DNA of 42,529 nt. Origin: Candidatus Cloacimonadota bacterium. GTDB taxonomy: Bacteria; Cloacimonadota; Cloacimonadia; Cloacimonadales; TCS61. The notes under the pieces were generated by a model. The model saw only the letters and a program-made list of their open reading frames with translations, ran no database searches and had not been told where the DNA came from. The stretch covers positions 1 to 42,529 of the forward strand of contig JAGGWK010000055.1 of assembly GCA_021157525.1 (NCBI GenBank), read 5' to 3'. Both the position numbers and the translations under genes were made by a program. Positions 24,996-34,072 of the stretch are shown here, one piece after another. Within the stretch, counting starts at the first letter, position 1; every line of letters starts with the position of its first letter.

Positions 24996-26204
24996 CTACC
25001 CAAAAATACTTCGTTCATTGATGAGCTTCAACACGAATCCAACCGCCATCACGTTGATCAGCAGATTTGATCCACCATAACTGATAAAGGGGAGCGGAAT
25101 CCCTGTAGTAGGAACTACACCCAGATTCATACCCACATTTACAAAGATCTGAAAGGCCAGGTACGTCACAATTCCAATGGAAGCAAAATAGGTTTCATTC
25201 CTTTTTAACTTCCTGATGCTTCGAACAAGGCTAAACAGAAACAAAAAAAACAACGTCAAAACAATTAGGCAACCAAAAAAGCCAAATTCTTCACCAATTA
25301 CAGAAAAAATAAAATCCGTGTGGTGTTCTGGCAGGAATTTGAGGTTCTTTTGAGTGCCCATCAAAAACCCTTTTCCCCAAAGTCCACCCGACCCGATGGC
25401 GATCTTCGATTGAATGATTTGATACCCCGCACCAAAGGGATCTCGCATGGGATCGATGAAGGTAAGTATCCGATTTTGTTGATATTCCTTGAGACCGTGC
25501 CAGATCACCGGCGATATCAGCGCCACAAAAGTATTGAATACACCGATAAACATCATGGTCACCCAGCCGAGACGCTGGTTGTATAAATACCATAATAACA
25601 GCGCCAGCAACACCAAAAAGATGGGGAGGGAAAATGAGGCCACAATGCTGATGAGAGGGCTGAGGAAAATCACGATATAAAACTTAGGTAAGGGCCCTGC
25701 CATCAGAATTGCAAACAGGCTTACGAACAGGGTGAGTGATGTCCCCAGATCTGGCTCAATAAGAATGAGTAACGCCGGAATCGTGACCACCAGCAGAGAA
25801 CTGTAGATCATCTGCCAGTCACTTTGATGCGGTCGGGACAACAACTTTGCCGTTAGAAGGATGGTTACCAGTTTCGCCAGCTCAGAAGGCTGGAAATTGG
25901 CAAATCCCATCCCGATCCAGCGGTGAGAGCCTTTGATCTGCGGCAAAAACAGCACTAACACCAGCATCAGCACCGTCAGCACGTAGCCGGGAACGATGAG
26001 TACATCCAGAACTTGCCGGGGAATGCGCACAATGATATACAGCATGATGAGAGAAATAAATATCCAGAAAATCTGCCGTATATAAAAATTCTCGGTAGTG
26101 ATTTCATCGCCAATTTTGGTAGTGGATGCCGTGTAGATAGAAAATACACCCACCAACAAAAGGATGATCAGCAGCACCAGAGCGCTCCAGTTGAAATTTT
26201 TCAT
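24996..26204 (-). CDS. rodA: Rod-shape protein RodA (SEDS peptidoglycan polymerase)
   Basis: A 402-residue membrane protein with ten or so transmembrane helices. It is the SEDS glycosyltransferase that polymerises lipid II in the elongation complex. Characteristic segments include KGSHRWIGMGFANFQPSELAKL, LIEPDLGTSL, the GAGYQIIQSKIAIGSGGLWGKGF loop with LPEHHTDFIFSVIGEE, and TGIPLPFISYGGSN. Its start overlaps the PBP2 stop by four bases (ATGA), so it is made together with its cognate transpeptidase. Confidence 0.97.
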   Translation of the reverse strand: MKNFNWSALVLLIILLLVGVFSIYTASTTKIGDEITTENFYIRQIFWIFISLIMLYIIVRIPRQVLDVLIVPGYVLTVLMLVLVLFLPQIKGSHRWIGMGFANFQPSELAKLVTILLTAKLLSRPHQSDWQMIYSSLLVVTIPALLILIEPDLGTSLTLFVSLFAILMAGPLPKFYIVIFLSPLISIVASFSLPIFLVLLALLLWYLYNQRLGWVTMMFIGVFNTFVALISPVIWHGLKEYQQNRILTFIDPMRDPFGAGYQIIQSKIAIGSGGLWGKGFLMGTQKNLKFLPEHHTDFIFSVIGEEFGFFGCLIVLTLFFLFLFSLVRSIRKLKRNETYFASIGIVTYLAFQIFVNVGMNLGVVPTTGIPLPFISYGGSNLLINVMAVGFVLKLINERSIFG

Positions 26205-27967
26205 TTTCCCGCCTTCGGATGTTTCAGATCATTGTAGAAAGTGACGATTTCCCGGGCAATCGGTGCAGCCACCCTGCCACCTCCGCCACCATTTTCCAAA
26301 AACACGGTGAATGAGATTTCCGGTTCTTCCCAGGATGCATACCCGCTGAACCACGCATGAGATTCTTCCCCCATATGATTTTCTGCCGAGCCGGTTTTAC
26401 CATAGACGTCCACTCCGGGAACCTTGGCTGCACCGCCGGTGCCATGTAATCCATTCACGGTTTTGTACAGTGCATCCTGAATAAGCTCCAGGTTTTGTCG
26501 ATGCAACGGTAAATCTTTGAATTCCGGCTGATACAGTTTTACCTGATCTTTGGTGATGGTTTTTTGCAACAGGTGCGGCCGTATCCACACACCATCATGG
26601 GCTAAAGCATTGAAATAAGCACACATCTGCAGAGGCGTTACCAGAAGCTCTCCCTGGCCGATTGACATGTTTATCTTTAATCCCAGAATGCTCACATGCT
26701 TTCCATAATTATCCCGATACCATTGGTGAGTAGGGTAAAAACCCTTCCGCTCCCCAATGAGATCAACTCCGGTGGGAAGGGTGACGAAATTGGCTTTGGT
26801 AAAGTCCCGCATCTGATCCAGGGTAAAATTGGTGGATAGGTCATAGAAAAAAACATCGCAGGAATATTTCAGGGCATCGGTTACATTTAAAAAGCCATGA
26901 CCCCGGTGATTCCAGCATTTGAAAAATCGGTTTCCCACCTGCAACCCTCCTACACACTCGGCCAGCTTGGTCTGAGAATCGATCACCTGCATCTCCAGTC
27001 CAAGGGTAGCGGTAATCGGTTTGAAGATGGATCCGGGAGGATAGGTACCATGGATAATCCGGTCCAGCATGGGTTTGTTTTCATCCTGCATCAGACTATT
27101 CCAATCTTCCACACTGATGCCGGTAACAAACATGTTGGGATCAAAATCCGGTTTACTCACATAGGCCAGGATGCCTCCAGTCTGCGCATCCATCACCACT
27201 ACTGCGCCGTTGAGGTTTTTGGGGAAAATCTCTTCAACATATTGTTGTAACCTGTTATCTATGGTGAGGATAAGGTTAGCTCCGTGGGCAGGCTCCTTGC
27301 GCAAATTGTAGTGGAGGAATTTCAGATTTTTCCCTTTGGCATCCACCTGCAAAAGTTCGTAGCCAGGGGTTCCGCTCAACGCTGTTTCATAGAATTTTTC
27401 CAGTCCGGTTTTCCCTATATGGCTGTTTATTGTGTAGTGGGAATTATCATTGTTTTTCAGTTCTTCTGGGTTAATTTTGCCCACGTATCCGGAAAAATGG
27501 TTGGGATACCGATAGTTGCGAATGGTTTCATTGCGGAAGGAAAGGGATGGGAAATAATTGAGTTTTTCAGCCACTCTCACCCGTTTTTCGTAAGAGATGT
27601 TTTCTACCAGCAACACGTCATGATACAGTCTGTACCGATTGTTTATGATGATACGGCTCACCTCTTCCAGAGGTACATCAAATTCCTTACTCACAAAATC
27701 CGCCACTCGCTCTTTATCCTTTATCAGTCCGGGGCGAAGATAGAGATTAAAGGAGGGAACATTGAGCACAATGGGTCGATAATTGCAGTCAAAAATCTCA
27801 CCCCGCACCGAGGGAATGGTTTTGATCCGCACGAAATTTTGTTGGGAAACGACTTGATAAAAAGAGCCTTTGACTATCTGTAAACGCACCAGAGCCAGGA
27901 GCAATATGAGGAAAAGCAGCGTTATTGCTACCGTTAAAATGGTGCTGAAAGTAGAGCGTTTAAACAT
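26201..27967 (-). CDS. mrdA: Penicillin-binding protein 2 (MrdA), elongasome transpeptidase
   Basis: A 588-residue class B PBP that crosslinks lateral-wall peptidoglycan. It has an N-terminal transmembrane anchor (about 8-30), the pedestal domain with RGEIFDCNYRPI, and the transpeptidase domain with SxxK in PPGSIFKP near residue 315, an SxN-equivalent SCD in KYSCDVFF, and KTG in YGKTGSAEN near residue 527. Its start overlaps the mreD end by 8 bases, and its own end overlaps rodA. Together these form the RodA-PBP2 pair. Confidence 0.97.
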   Translation of the reverse strand: MFKRSTFSTILTVAITLLFLILLLALVRLQIVKGSFYQVVSQQNFVRIKTIPSVRGEIFDCNYRPIVLNVPSFNLYLRPGLIKDKERVADFVSKEFDVPLEEVSRIIINNRYRLYHDVLLVENISYEKRVRVAEKLNYFPSLSFRNETIRNYRYPNHFSGYVGKINPEELKNNDNSHYTINSHIGKTGLEKFYETALSGTPGYELLQVDAKGKNLKFLHYNLRKEPAHGANLILTIDNRLQQYVEEIFPKNLNGAVVVMDAQTGGILAYVSKPDFDPNMFVTGISVEDWNSLMQDENKPMLDRIIHGTYPPGSIFKPITATLGLEMQVIDSQTKLAECVGGLQVGNRFFKCWNHRGHGFLNVTDALKYSCDVFFYDLSTNFTLDQMRDFTKANFVTLPTGVDLIGERKGFYPTHQWYRDNYGKHVSILGLKINMSIGQGELLVTPLQMCAYFNALAHDGVWIRPHLLQKTITKDQVKLYQPEFKDLPLHRQNLELIQDALYKTVNGLHGTGGAAKVPGVDVYGKTGSAENHMGEESHAWFSGYASWEEPEISFTVFLENGGGGGRVAAPIAREIVTFYNDLKHPKAGK

Positions 27968-28445
27968 CTATGGAAAGCCGAAGCTTGTCGATAACCAGTA
28001 GCAGATAGACGCCGATAATGGTTATGCATGAATTGTATAAAACCGCAAAGAGAGCGGGGGTAACCAGCTCTTTCCAATGAGACGAAGCTAACAGAAAATA
28101 GAGTATCATCAAAAGATAGTAAAGGCCATTGAGCATGATAAGGCTCAGCGCCACGATGGCGAATTTGTGTTTGTTTATGCTCCGATGCACCAACTGCACC
28201 AAGAGGGCTATCAGCAAAAATGAAAATGTGTGCCAGCCCATCTGCAGTGGCGTGGTAAGATCGTAGGCGATGCCCAAAAAAAAGATGATAGAATATGCAG
28301 CAGAAGGGGCTGTGCTGATGATAAGATAGACCACAAAGGGCAAAAGCAGCTCCGGCATAACCCGCCACAAAGTGAGAGATGGCGCAATGAGAACCTGCAC
28401 ATAGAGGGCTACAATAGCCCATATCGCCATCTTCACCGTGCGCAT
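27960..28445 (-). CDS. mreD: Rod-shape-determining protein MreD
   Basis: A 161-residue membrane protein with about five hydrophobic helices, matching the short, poorly conserved MreD family of the elongasome. Identification rests on size, topology and position between mreC and PBP2. I chose ATG 28445, which overlaps the stop of the preceding CofE-like gene (TGATG); a GTG at 28466 would add seven residues. Confidence 0.85.
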   Translation of the reverse strand: MRTVKMAIWAIVALYVQVLIAPSLTLWRVMPELLLPFVVYLIISTAPSAAYSIIFFLGIAYDLTTPLQMGWHTFSFLLIALLVQLVHRSINKHKFAIVALSLIMLNGLYYLLMILYFLLASSHWKELVTPALFAVLYNSCITIIGVYLLLVIDKLRLSIDV

Positions 28446-29107
28446 CACACTTCTCGCAAGATGCACAAAGGGGTGAGCTCAGCACCTTGTCCCTGAGGAT
28501 TGTCTTTCATGGCAGCCTCCAGCAGCGCTGCATCAATTCCCCTGCTACCACCGATCATCCAGCTGCCACCGATATCGTTGATATCCATCACCGCCACCTC
28601 ATGGCCCAGGGCATCGGCTATCCGTTGCGCCTCTTTTCCCGGATGCAGAGGCCCTTTTATCACGCAGGATTCATAGGGCGGCACCGGTGATGTGCTGGCG
28701 GCATCCACCAGAGCGGCCTGCATCCCGGCTACCCGATAAAAATCGCCCTTACGCCCCACCAATTTACCCAGAGCGCCAGCGGCAGCAGCGAGCAAAATGC
28801 GGCATGAACCAACTTCATCGATAGCACATTGCATGCTGGTAGGAGCCCGAAGTCCAATCCCGTATTTTACATTGGCAACAAAGCGCCACAGGATCGAGGC
28901 CAGAAAACCTACTTTGATCTGGCTCACCGGAATGGCTCGTCCCTGGGTGATTGCCAGGGGGCTTTCGCTGACAGTAACAATATCACCGGGGAGCAGATGG
29001 GGTGTGCAAAAGGTTTTGGCAATTTCTGCCATATCGTCATCAGGGGTGAGGATGGAAGTCTTCACCGGGATGCGTAGATAGGTTTTTCCCTGAACGTTAA
29101 TCGTCAT
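28445..29107 (-). CDS. CofE-like protein (F420-0:gamma-glutamyl ligase family)
   Basis: A 220-residue protein resembling the CofE family (amide ligases that add L-glutamate to coenzyme F420-0 with GTP). The match is seen in the N-terminal YLRIPVKTSILTPDDD, the segment LPGDIVTVSESPLAITQGRAIP, and the nucleotide-binding GLRAPTSMQCAIDEVG and AAAAGALGKLVGRKGDFY. The C-terminal part has DINDIGGSW. No other F420 gene is in the window, and it lies between mreC and mreD with 11-nt and 1-nt overlaps, so it is cotranslated with shape proteins. It may join amino acids to an envelope substrate; this is inference. Start 29107 overlaps the end of mreC. Confidence 0.75.
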   Translation of the reverse strand: MTINVQGKTYLRIPVKTSILTPDDDMAEIAKTFCTPHLLPGDIVTVSESPLAITQGRAIPVSQIKVGFLASILWRFVANVKYGIGLRAPTSMQCAIDEVGSCRILLAAAAGALGKLVGRKGDFYRVAGMQAALVDAASTSPVPPYESCVIKGPLHPGKEAQRIADALGHEVAVMDINDIGGSWMIGGSRGIDAALLEAAMKDNPQGQGAELTPLCILREV

Positions 29108-29879
29108 AGGTTTCTGTTTCATAGCTGGTATCCTTATGATAATGCAAGACAATCACCTGGTCGAGCATTGCAGTATTTGCGTGAGGAACTATCGTAGCCT
29201 GGATGTGCAATTCGTCAGATGCATCCCGTAACTGGCTTACAACCCCAACAGGGAAGTTTTTTGGGAAAACGGTAGAAAGTTCGCTGGTAACAATTTCATC
29301 ACCCACATTTATATCGGCGCCCAAACGGAGCAAATTCATGGTTATAGTGCCGTTGATATCACACTCCAGCAATCCCTGAAGATGATTTTTTTTAACCATG
29401 ACAGCCAATTTAAATTTTCGGTGAGACAGGGGCATAACGATGGCGTAGTTGGAGGATGTGGAGATAACTTTCCCCACAATCCCGCTACTGGATATCACGG
29501 GGAAATCAATTTCAACTCCATGCTTTTTGCCACGATTGATGATGAACGAACGATCATCCAGCCCCCCCCGGTAGGATACGATGTCGGCGATGGTAAATTC
29601 ATAACCTTCTCCTACATCTTCCATAGAGAGAGCTTGCTGTTTGTCGTAGCTATTTTGTAATTGTTGTAGTTGAATCGTTTTGACGGACAACTCTTCCCGC
29701 AATTTCCAGTTGTTTGCCTGTATTTCCCCCAGATCCTTTATCAGCTTGAGAGAGCTGATAAAGGGAAGGTAGATAGATTTACTGAGAAACTGAGCTTTGC
29801 GTAACCGCTGTTCAGTACTGCCAAAAAGAAGAATCAAAGCGATAATAATATAGAGTATAAATAAACTTCTATCTCTCAC
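29097..29879 (-). CDS. mreC: Rod-shape-determining protein MreC
   Basis: A 260-residue periplasmic scaffold of the elongasome. It starts with a transmembrane helix (about 6-22), then a coiled coil (about 45-82) and a two-lobed beta domain with VSYRGGLDDRSFIINRGKKHGVE and SSGIVGKVISTSSNYAIVMPL. Start is GTG, 1 nt after the mreB stop. It links MreB inside the cell to PBP2 outside. Confidence 0.95.
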   Translation of the reverse strand: MRDRSLFILYIIIALILLFGSTEQRLRKAQFLSKSIYLPFISSLKLIKDLGEIQANNWKLREELSVKTIQLQQLQNSYDKQQALSMEDVGEGYEFTIADIVSYRGGLDDRSFIINRGKKHGVEIDFPVISSSGIVGKVISTSSNYAIVMPLSHRKFKLAVMVKKNHLQGLLECDINGTITMNLLRLGADINVGDEIVTSELSTVFPKNFPVGVVSQLRDASDELHIQATIVPHANTAMLDQVIVLHYHKDTSYETETYDD

Positions 29880-29880
29880 C

Positions 29881-30918
29881 TTACTCTTCTACTTTGCGTA
29901 ATAAAACTTCCCGGTATTGTTCGATATTGTCCAAAACCAGGCCACAACCTTTTAAAACGCAGGTAAGAGGCTCGGGCATCACATGCACAGGAAGATCCAC
30001 TGTCTCCCTCAATTTACGATCCAATCCCTTCAGTTGAGCTCCGCCTCCAGTCAGGATGATACCACGTTCGGCGATATCTGCTGCCAATTCCGGAGCTGTT
30101 TTTTCAAAGAGCCGCTTCACCGCATCAATCATCTGTATCACAGTTTCATTCAAAGCTTCACGAATTTCTTCGGATGAGACCTCCACCGTGATGGGATAGC
30201 CGGTGATAATGTCACGTCCCCGCACTTCCATCTTCAGCTCATTTTCCAGAGCAAAAGCTGAACCGATGGCCATCTTGATGCGTTCGGCAGTTTGAATACC
30301 GACATAAATATTGTTGCGTTTCCGCAGATAGGTTACAATCGCGCTGTCCATCTTGTCTCCCCCCACACGGATGGAGCTATGGACAACAATATGAGAAAGG
30401 GAGATGATGGCGATTTCGGTGGTTCCGCCGCCGATATCCATCACCAGGTTACCCTGGGGTTTGTGGATGGGTAAGTCGGCACCAAGGGCTGCCGCAATCG
30501 GCTCGGAAATGAGATGAACTTCCCGTGCTCCAGCACTTAATGCGCTGTCTCGCACCGCACGTTTTTCCACTTCGGTAATACCCGAGGGCACACACACCAG
30601 CACCCGTGGCTTGATGAACAATCTTTTTTTCTGGGCGCGGAAAATCAGGTTACGCAACATCATTTCCGTTACATGAAAATCGGCTATTACACCGTCTTGC
30701 AATGGTTTGATGGTACGAACCTCTTCCGGATTTTTACCCAGCATATCTTTGGCGTCTGCGCCAATGGCAATAATCTTTTTGGTTTCCCGGGATATGGCAA
30801 CAACCGAAGGCTCATCGATGACAATGCCAATACCCTTTCTATATACTAATGTGTTTGCGGTTCCCAAATCTATCGCAATATCATTAGAAAACATCCCAAA
30901 CATCTCATTTAGAAACAT
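29881..30918 (-). CDS. mreB: Rod-shape-determining protein MreB (actin-like)
   Basis: A 345-residue bacterial actin homologue that positions the wall-synthesis machinery. Phosphate-binding loop DLGTANTLVY near residue 17, VCVPSGITEVEKRAVRDSA, the second phosphate loop MDIGGGTTEIAIISL near residue 163, and adenosine-motif GIILTGGGAQLKGL near residue 290. First gene of the cell-shape operon; length and all ATPase motifs are intact. Confidence 0.98.
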   Translation of the reverse strand: MFLNEMFGMFSNDIAIDLGTANTLVYRKGIGIVIDEPSVVAISRETKKIIAIGADAKDMLGKNPEEVRTIKPLQDGVIADFHVTEMMLRNLIFRAQKKRLFIKPRVLVCVPSGITEVEKRAVRDSALSAGAREVHLISEPIAAALGADLPIHKPQGNLVMDIGGGTTEIAIISLSHIVVHSSIRVGGDKMDSAIVTYLRKRNNIYVGIQTAERIKMAIGSAFALENELKMEVRGRDIITGYPITVEVSSEEIREALNETVIQMIDAVKRLFEKTAPELAADIAERGIILTGGGAQLKGLDRKLRETVDLPVHVMPEPLTCVLKGCGLVLDNIEQYREVLLRKVEE

Positions 30919-30942
30919 TTTGCCTCCAAACAGTTTACAAAA

Positions 30943-30971
30943 ACAAATCGAAATATGCTTTTTGCTGTCAA
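30943..30971 (-). promoter_or_regulatory. Putative promoter of the mre operon
   Basis: A perfect -35 box TTGACA (30971-30966) lies 17 bases from ATTTGT (30948-30943), a weak -10 equivalent, about 25 nt before the mreB start. TTGAC-type boxes also precede msrBA, the YfhO gene and the TonB receptor gene. Confidence 0.45.
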
Positions 30972-31043
30972 GGGGTTTATTCTCAAATTTTTAAATGATG
31001 ACGTAAGAAAAAAGTGCTCAATAAAAATTAACTTAATGCATCA

Positions 31044-33149
31044 TCACGCCATGAAGAGTTTTTCTCCTTTGATAAAATTTGTAAAATAGGTTTTCCCTAT
31101 AGCAGCGTGACGGTCCTCAGTGAAATCTGCATCCTGAGAAACGATATCCATAGCGATACTCCGGGCTATCCGCAAAAGCTCCTGATCACGAATGATATTG
31201 GCATGTTTGAACCCCGGTATCCCGCTCTGTTCTGTGCCAAAAAACTCTCCCGGCCCTCGGAGCTCCAGGTCTTTCTCTGCTATCACAAATCCGTCATTTG
31301 TGCTCACCATGGTGTGCAGCCGTACCCGTGCTTCATTGCTCAATGGCGGATGGGCAATGAGATAACAGAAGGATTGCGCCGAACCGCGCCCCACTCTTCC
31401 CCGTAACTGATGCAACTGGCTCAGGCCAAAACGTTCGGCGTGCTCTATCAGCATCACGCTGGCATTAGGCACATCTATCCCGACCTCTATCACGGTGGTG
31501 CTCACCAGTACGGAAATTTCTCCCTCTTTAAATCGACGCATGATCACGTCTTTTTCTTCCTGCTTCATGCGGCCGTGAAGCAATGCGCAGGAAAATTCCG
31601 GGAACTCCTGCACCGAAACATGCTCATACACCGATGTCGCATCCACCAGATCCATTTTTTCCGATTCCTCGATGAGAGGACAAACGATGTACACTTGACG
31701 TCCCCTTTTCAGCTCTCTGCGCACTTCGCCATAGGTAAGATTGTTTTTGTTGCTGTTGCGCCAGATGGTTTCCACAGGCCTGCGGCCAGGAGGCAGTTCA
31801 TCAAGGATGCTCATATCCAGGTCGCCGTAAACGGTAAGAGCCAGGGAGCGAGGTATGGGGGTGGCAGAGAGATAGAGCACGTCCGGATGACGGCCGGAGC
31901 GGGTGAGCAATGCCCGCTGCTCCACCCCGAAGCGATGCTGTTCATCGATAGCAACAAAGCCCAGGTCGTGAAAAATCACATCCTTCTGGATGAGAGCGTG
32001 GGTGCCGATGATGATGTTTACATCTCCCGCCGCAATATCTTTGATCATCTGACGTTTTCCCCGATAGCTACCGCCCTTCAGCAATCCGATATTGATTTCC
32101 GGCTGCCCTTCCAGCAACGCGCTGATGCTACGCATGTGTTGATCTGCTAAAATTTCCGTAGGCGCCATCAGTACCGCCTGATAGCCATTCTCTATGGCCA
32201 GAAGCATAGCAAAAACCGTTACGATGGTTTTGCCGGAACCCACATCTCCCTGCAGCAATCGGTTCATTTGCGAAGGAGATGTCATATCGCCGACGATCTC
32301 CCGAATCACCTTCTTCTGAGCGGAGGTAAGGGTAAAGGGAAGCTGTTGCTTGAGCACAGTAGTGTAGGTTCTCTTCAACTCAAAGTTGATTCCCTCAGAC
32401 CCTCTGTGGTGATGTCGCATACATCGGGCAAGCATCAGTTGATTGTAAAAAAGTTCTTCAAAGGCAAACCGTTTTCTGGTGCTTTCGATCAGGGAAATAT
32501 CCTGACCAAAATGCATGATTTGCAGTCCTTTGTATCGGGATGGAAACCCAAATTTCTCCAGCAAATAGCTCGGCAACGTCTCTTCCACAGCTTCGGCATA
32601 CAACGAAAAGGCCCGATACACAAGGGTTCGCATCAGGTTCATGGAGATTTTTTCGGTGAGAGGATAGACCGGAAGCACTTGGCGATTATGCCAAAAGGAT
32701 GGCGTATCATCCGAATTTTTATCCAAAATTTCCAGTTCCGGATGCACGATTTGAAAGGAACCTCGGTAGGTAGTAACTGAGCCGCTCACCCACACCAGGC
32801 ATCCTGCATGAAGCTGCTCCTGTAACCAGGCGCCAAAGTGAAACCACGTGCAATAGAGGGCATCCGTGCCATCGGTGAGGGTTACGTTGAGCTGAGATCG
32901 GTTGGCGTTGAGACGTCGCTTCTCTACCGACGTTACCCGGCCCACAAAGCTGTTTTGCTTACCGGGAATCAAGTCTGCCACCCGGGAGCTGCGGTTGCGC
33001 ACAATGTAGTCTCGAGGAAAAAACTCCATCAGGTCCCCCAAAGTTTTTATCCCCAGTTTACCCAGCAGACGAGACCGAAATTCACCTACTCCTTTGAGAT
33101 ATTTGATATCACTTTGTAGCGGGTTGTGTTGTTTTTGTGCATCCATCAT
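31044..33149 (-). CDS. recG: ATP-dependent DNA helicase RecG
   Basis: A full-length 701-residue RecG, which regresses stalled replication forks and processes Holliday junctions. It has an N-terminal wedge/OB region (to about 260; TSVEKRRLNANRSQLNVTLTDG), Walker A GDVGSGKT near residue 302, DEQH box with FGVEQR, ATPIPRSLALTVYGDLDMS, and motif VI QLRGRVGRG. It is the last gene of a minus-strand group beginning with feoA-feoC, 47 bases after feoC. Confidence 0.97.
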   Translation of the reverse strand: MMDAQKQHNPLQSDIKYLKGVGEFRSRLLGKLGIKTLGDLMEFFPRDYIVRNRSSRVADLIPGKQNSFVGRVTSVEKRRLNANRSQLNVTLTDGTDALYCTWFHFGAWLQEQLHAGCLVWVSGSVTTYRGSFQIVHPELEILDKNSDDTPSFWHNRQVLPVYPLTEKISMNLMRTLVYRAFSLYAEAVEETLPSYLLEKFGFPSRYKGLQIMHFGQDISLIESTRKRFAFEELFYNQLMLARCMRHHHRGSEGINFELKRTYTTVLKQQLPFTLTSAQKKVIREIVGDMTSPSQMNRLLQGDVGSGKTIVTVFAMLLAIENGYQAVLMAPTEILADQHMRSISALLEGQPEINIGLLKGGSYRGKRQMIKDIAAGDVNIIIGTHALIQKDVIFHDLGFVAIDEQHRFGVEQRALLTRSGRHPDVLYLSATPIPRSLALTVYGDLDMSILDELPPGRRPVETIWRNSNKNNLTYGEVRRELKRGRQVYIVCPLIEESEKMDLVDATSVYEHVSVQEFPEFSCALLHGRMKQEEKDVIMRRFKEGEISVLVSTTVIEVGIDVPNASVMLIEHAERFGLSQLHQLRGRVGRGSAQSFCYLIAHPPLSNEARVRLHTMVSTNDGFVIAEKDLELRGPGEFFGTEQSGIPGFKHANIIRDQELLRIARSIAMDIVSQDADFTEDRHAAIGKTYFTNFIKGEKLFMA

Positions 33150-33196
33150 GCAGTCCTCTTAACAAAAAGCGGCTACAAACGTCAAGAAGTAAGGTG

Positions 33197-33421
33197 TTAT
33201 TTTTTAAGGGTAAAAAGCTCTTTTTGGCTGGCAAAGCTGCAGCTGCCACAATGTCCGCTACAACCGCTGCACGCACTCACTACCGGCTGGATGCGTTCTT
33301 TTCTCACCAACTGCTCAAGCATTGCATCCATGGCTGGTTTATCCACCCCGAAGTGTACAGCCAGATCCACCGAGCTTATGGTGATCCGCTGATTAAACAG
33401 CGCCAAGATTTCCCGTAGCAT
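33197..33421 (-). CDS. feoC: FeoC-like small winged-helix protein
   Basis: A 74-residue protein with a winged-helix N-terminus (residues 1-48: helix-turn-helix ITISSVDLAVHFGVDKPAMDAM) and a cysteine cluster C51-x2-C54-x3-C58-x2-C61, as in FeoC, which stabilises or regulates the FeoB ferrous-iron channel and may bind an Fe-S cluster. Its ATG overlaps the feoA stop (TAATG). No feoB gene is present here, so it may act with a distant FeoB or mainly as a regulator. Confidence 0.8.
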   Translation of the reverse strand: MLREILALFNQRITISSVDLAVHFGVDKPAMDAMLEQLVRKERIQPVVSACSGCSGHCGSCSFASQKELFTLKK

Positions 33422-33714
33422 TATTTTATCAGGATGCGGGTAGCCAGCACCCGAGGTATGATATAGCGGGCATCACCCACGCCAATCACAATGTTGGGTT
33501 CGGAACGATCGTTTTTCTGCACCGTTACCACACCCCCCACGTACACGCCCATTTCCATGGTCTTTCTATCAGGATTCGATATTATTATATAGCGCTGCTG
33601 TTCAGATGCGTCATTGAGAGACATCCCGCCTGCTGCACGGCAATTGCATTGACGATGATGACCTTGCACACCGCATCTGCCGGAGCCTCTGCCTTTTCTT
33701 CCAAAACCAAACAT
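33421..33714 (-). CDS. feoA: FeoA-domain protein with Cys/His-rich N-terminus
   Basis: A 97-residue protein. The C-terminal half (about 40-97) is a FeoA (SH3-like) domain: MEMGVYVGGVVTVQKND, EPNIVIGVGDARYIIPRVLATRIL. The N-terminal third is Gly/Arg-rich with C14, H19, H20, C23, C25, which could bind a metal and is not part of normal FeoA (about 75 residues). I chose ATG 33714, preceded by GAGGA, over an upstream in-frame ATG at 33789. A Fur-box-like sequence lies 42 nt upstream, so iron control is plausible. Confidence 0.8.
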   Translation of the reverse strand: MFGFGRKGRGSGRCGVQGHHRQCNCRAAGGMSLNDASEQQRYIIISNPDRKTMEMGVYVGGVVTVQKNDRSEPNIVIGVGDARYIIPRVLATRILIK

Positions 33715-33755
33715 ATATTCCTCACTTACTTCAAAACCTATCTCGATATATTCGA

Positions 33756-33774
33756 AATGCAAATAATTCTCAAT
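33756..33774 (-). promoter_or_regulatory. Putative Fur box upstream of feoA
   Basis: 19-bp sequence AATGCAAATAATTCTCAAT (plus strand) in 9-1-9 arrangement. The right half is exactly the Fur half-site ATTCTCAAT and the left half matches its inverse at 6 of 9 positions. It lies 42-60 nt before the feoA start. Confidence 0.45.
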
Positions 33775-33789
33775 TGCAATGTGTGTCAA

Positions 33790-34024
33790 GACAGATTATC
33801 TGCTCAGGACGCCGTAAGTGGGCAGATCACCCGCTGCAGATGCGTTTTTGCAGACATCTATCCGAGGTAATTACTTCATCAGCAGCAAGCTGAGGGCCTT
33901 TATCACCATACATCCCATCAGACCATACAGGCTGTCGTGATCTTTGCAATAAGTGCGGTTGGTGGCTTTGTTAATTCCACCGGATCTGCTTCGCTGAACA
34001 TTTGAAAGATAGAAAACGTCTGAA
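33790..34024. other. Intergenic region upstream of feoA
   Basis: About 235 bases between the feoA leader and the terminator of the TonB receptor gene. No supported gene. On the minus strand an open frame without a start codon runs from the terminator to a stop at 33873-33871; I could not support it as a gene. No RNA gene was recognised. Confidence 0.3.
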
Positions 34025-34052
34025 CAAAAAAGGCGGGGTGAAGAACCCCGCC
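34025..34052 (-). terminator. Rho-independent terminator of the TonB receptor gene
   Basis: 8-bp GC-rich stem (34045-34052 with 34032-34039) with a 5-base loop, followed on the minus strand by seven T residues (34031-34025). It lies 21 bases after the receptor stop. Confidence 0.93.
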
Positions 34053-34072
34053 TGTGTTTATAGTGGATTGTC

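Noticed and set aside
33871-34024. Minus-strand small gene between the receptor terminator and feoA
   Set aside because: Open for about 50 codons but it has no start codon and no ribosome site, and nothing in it is recognisable.
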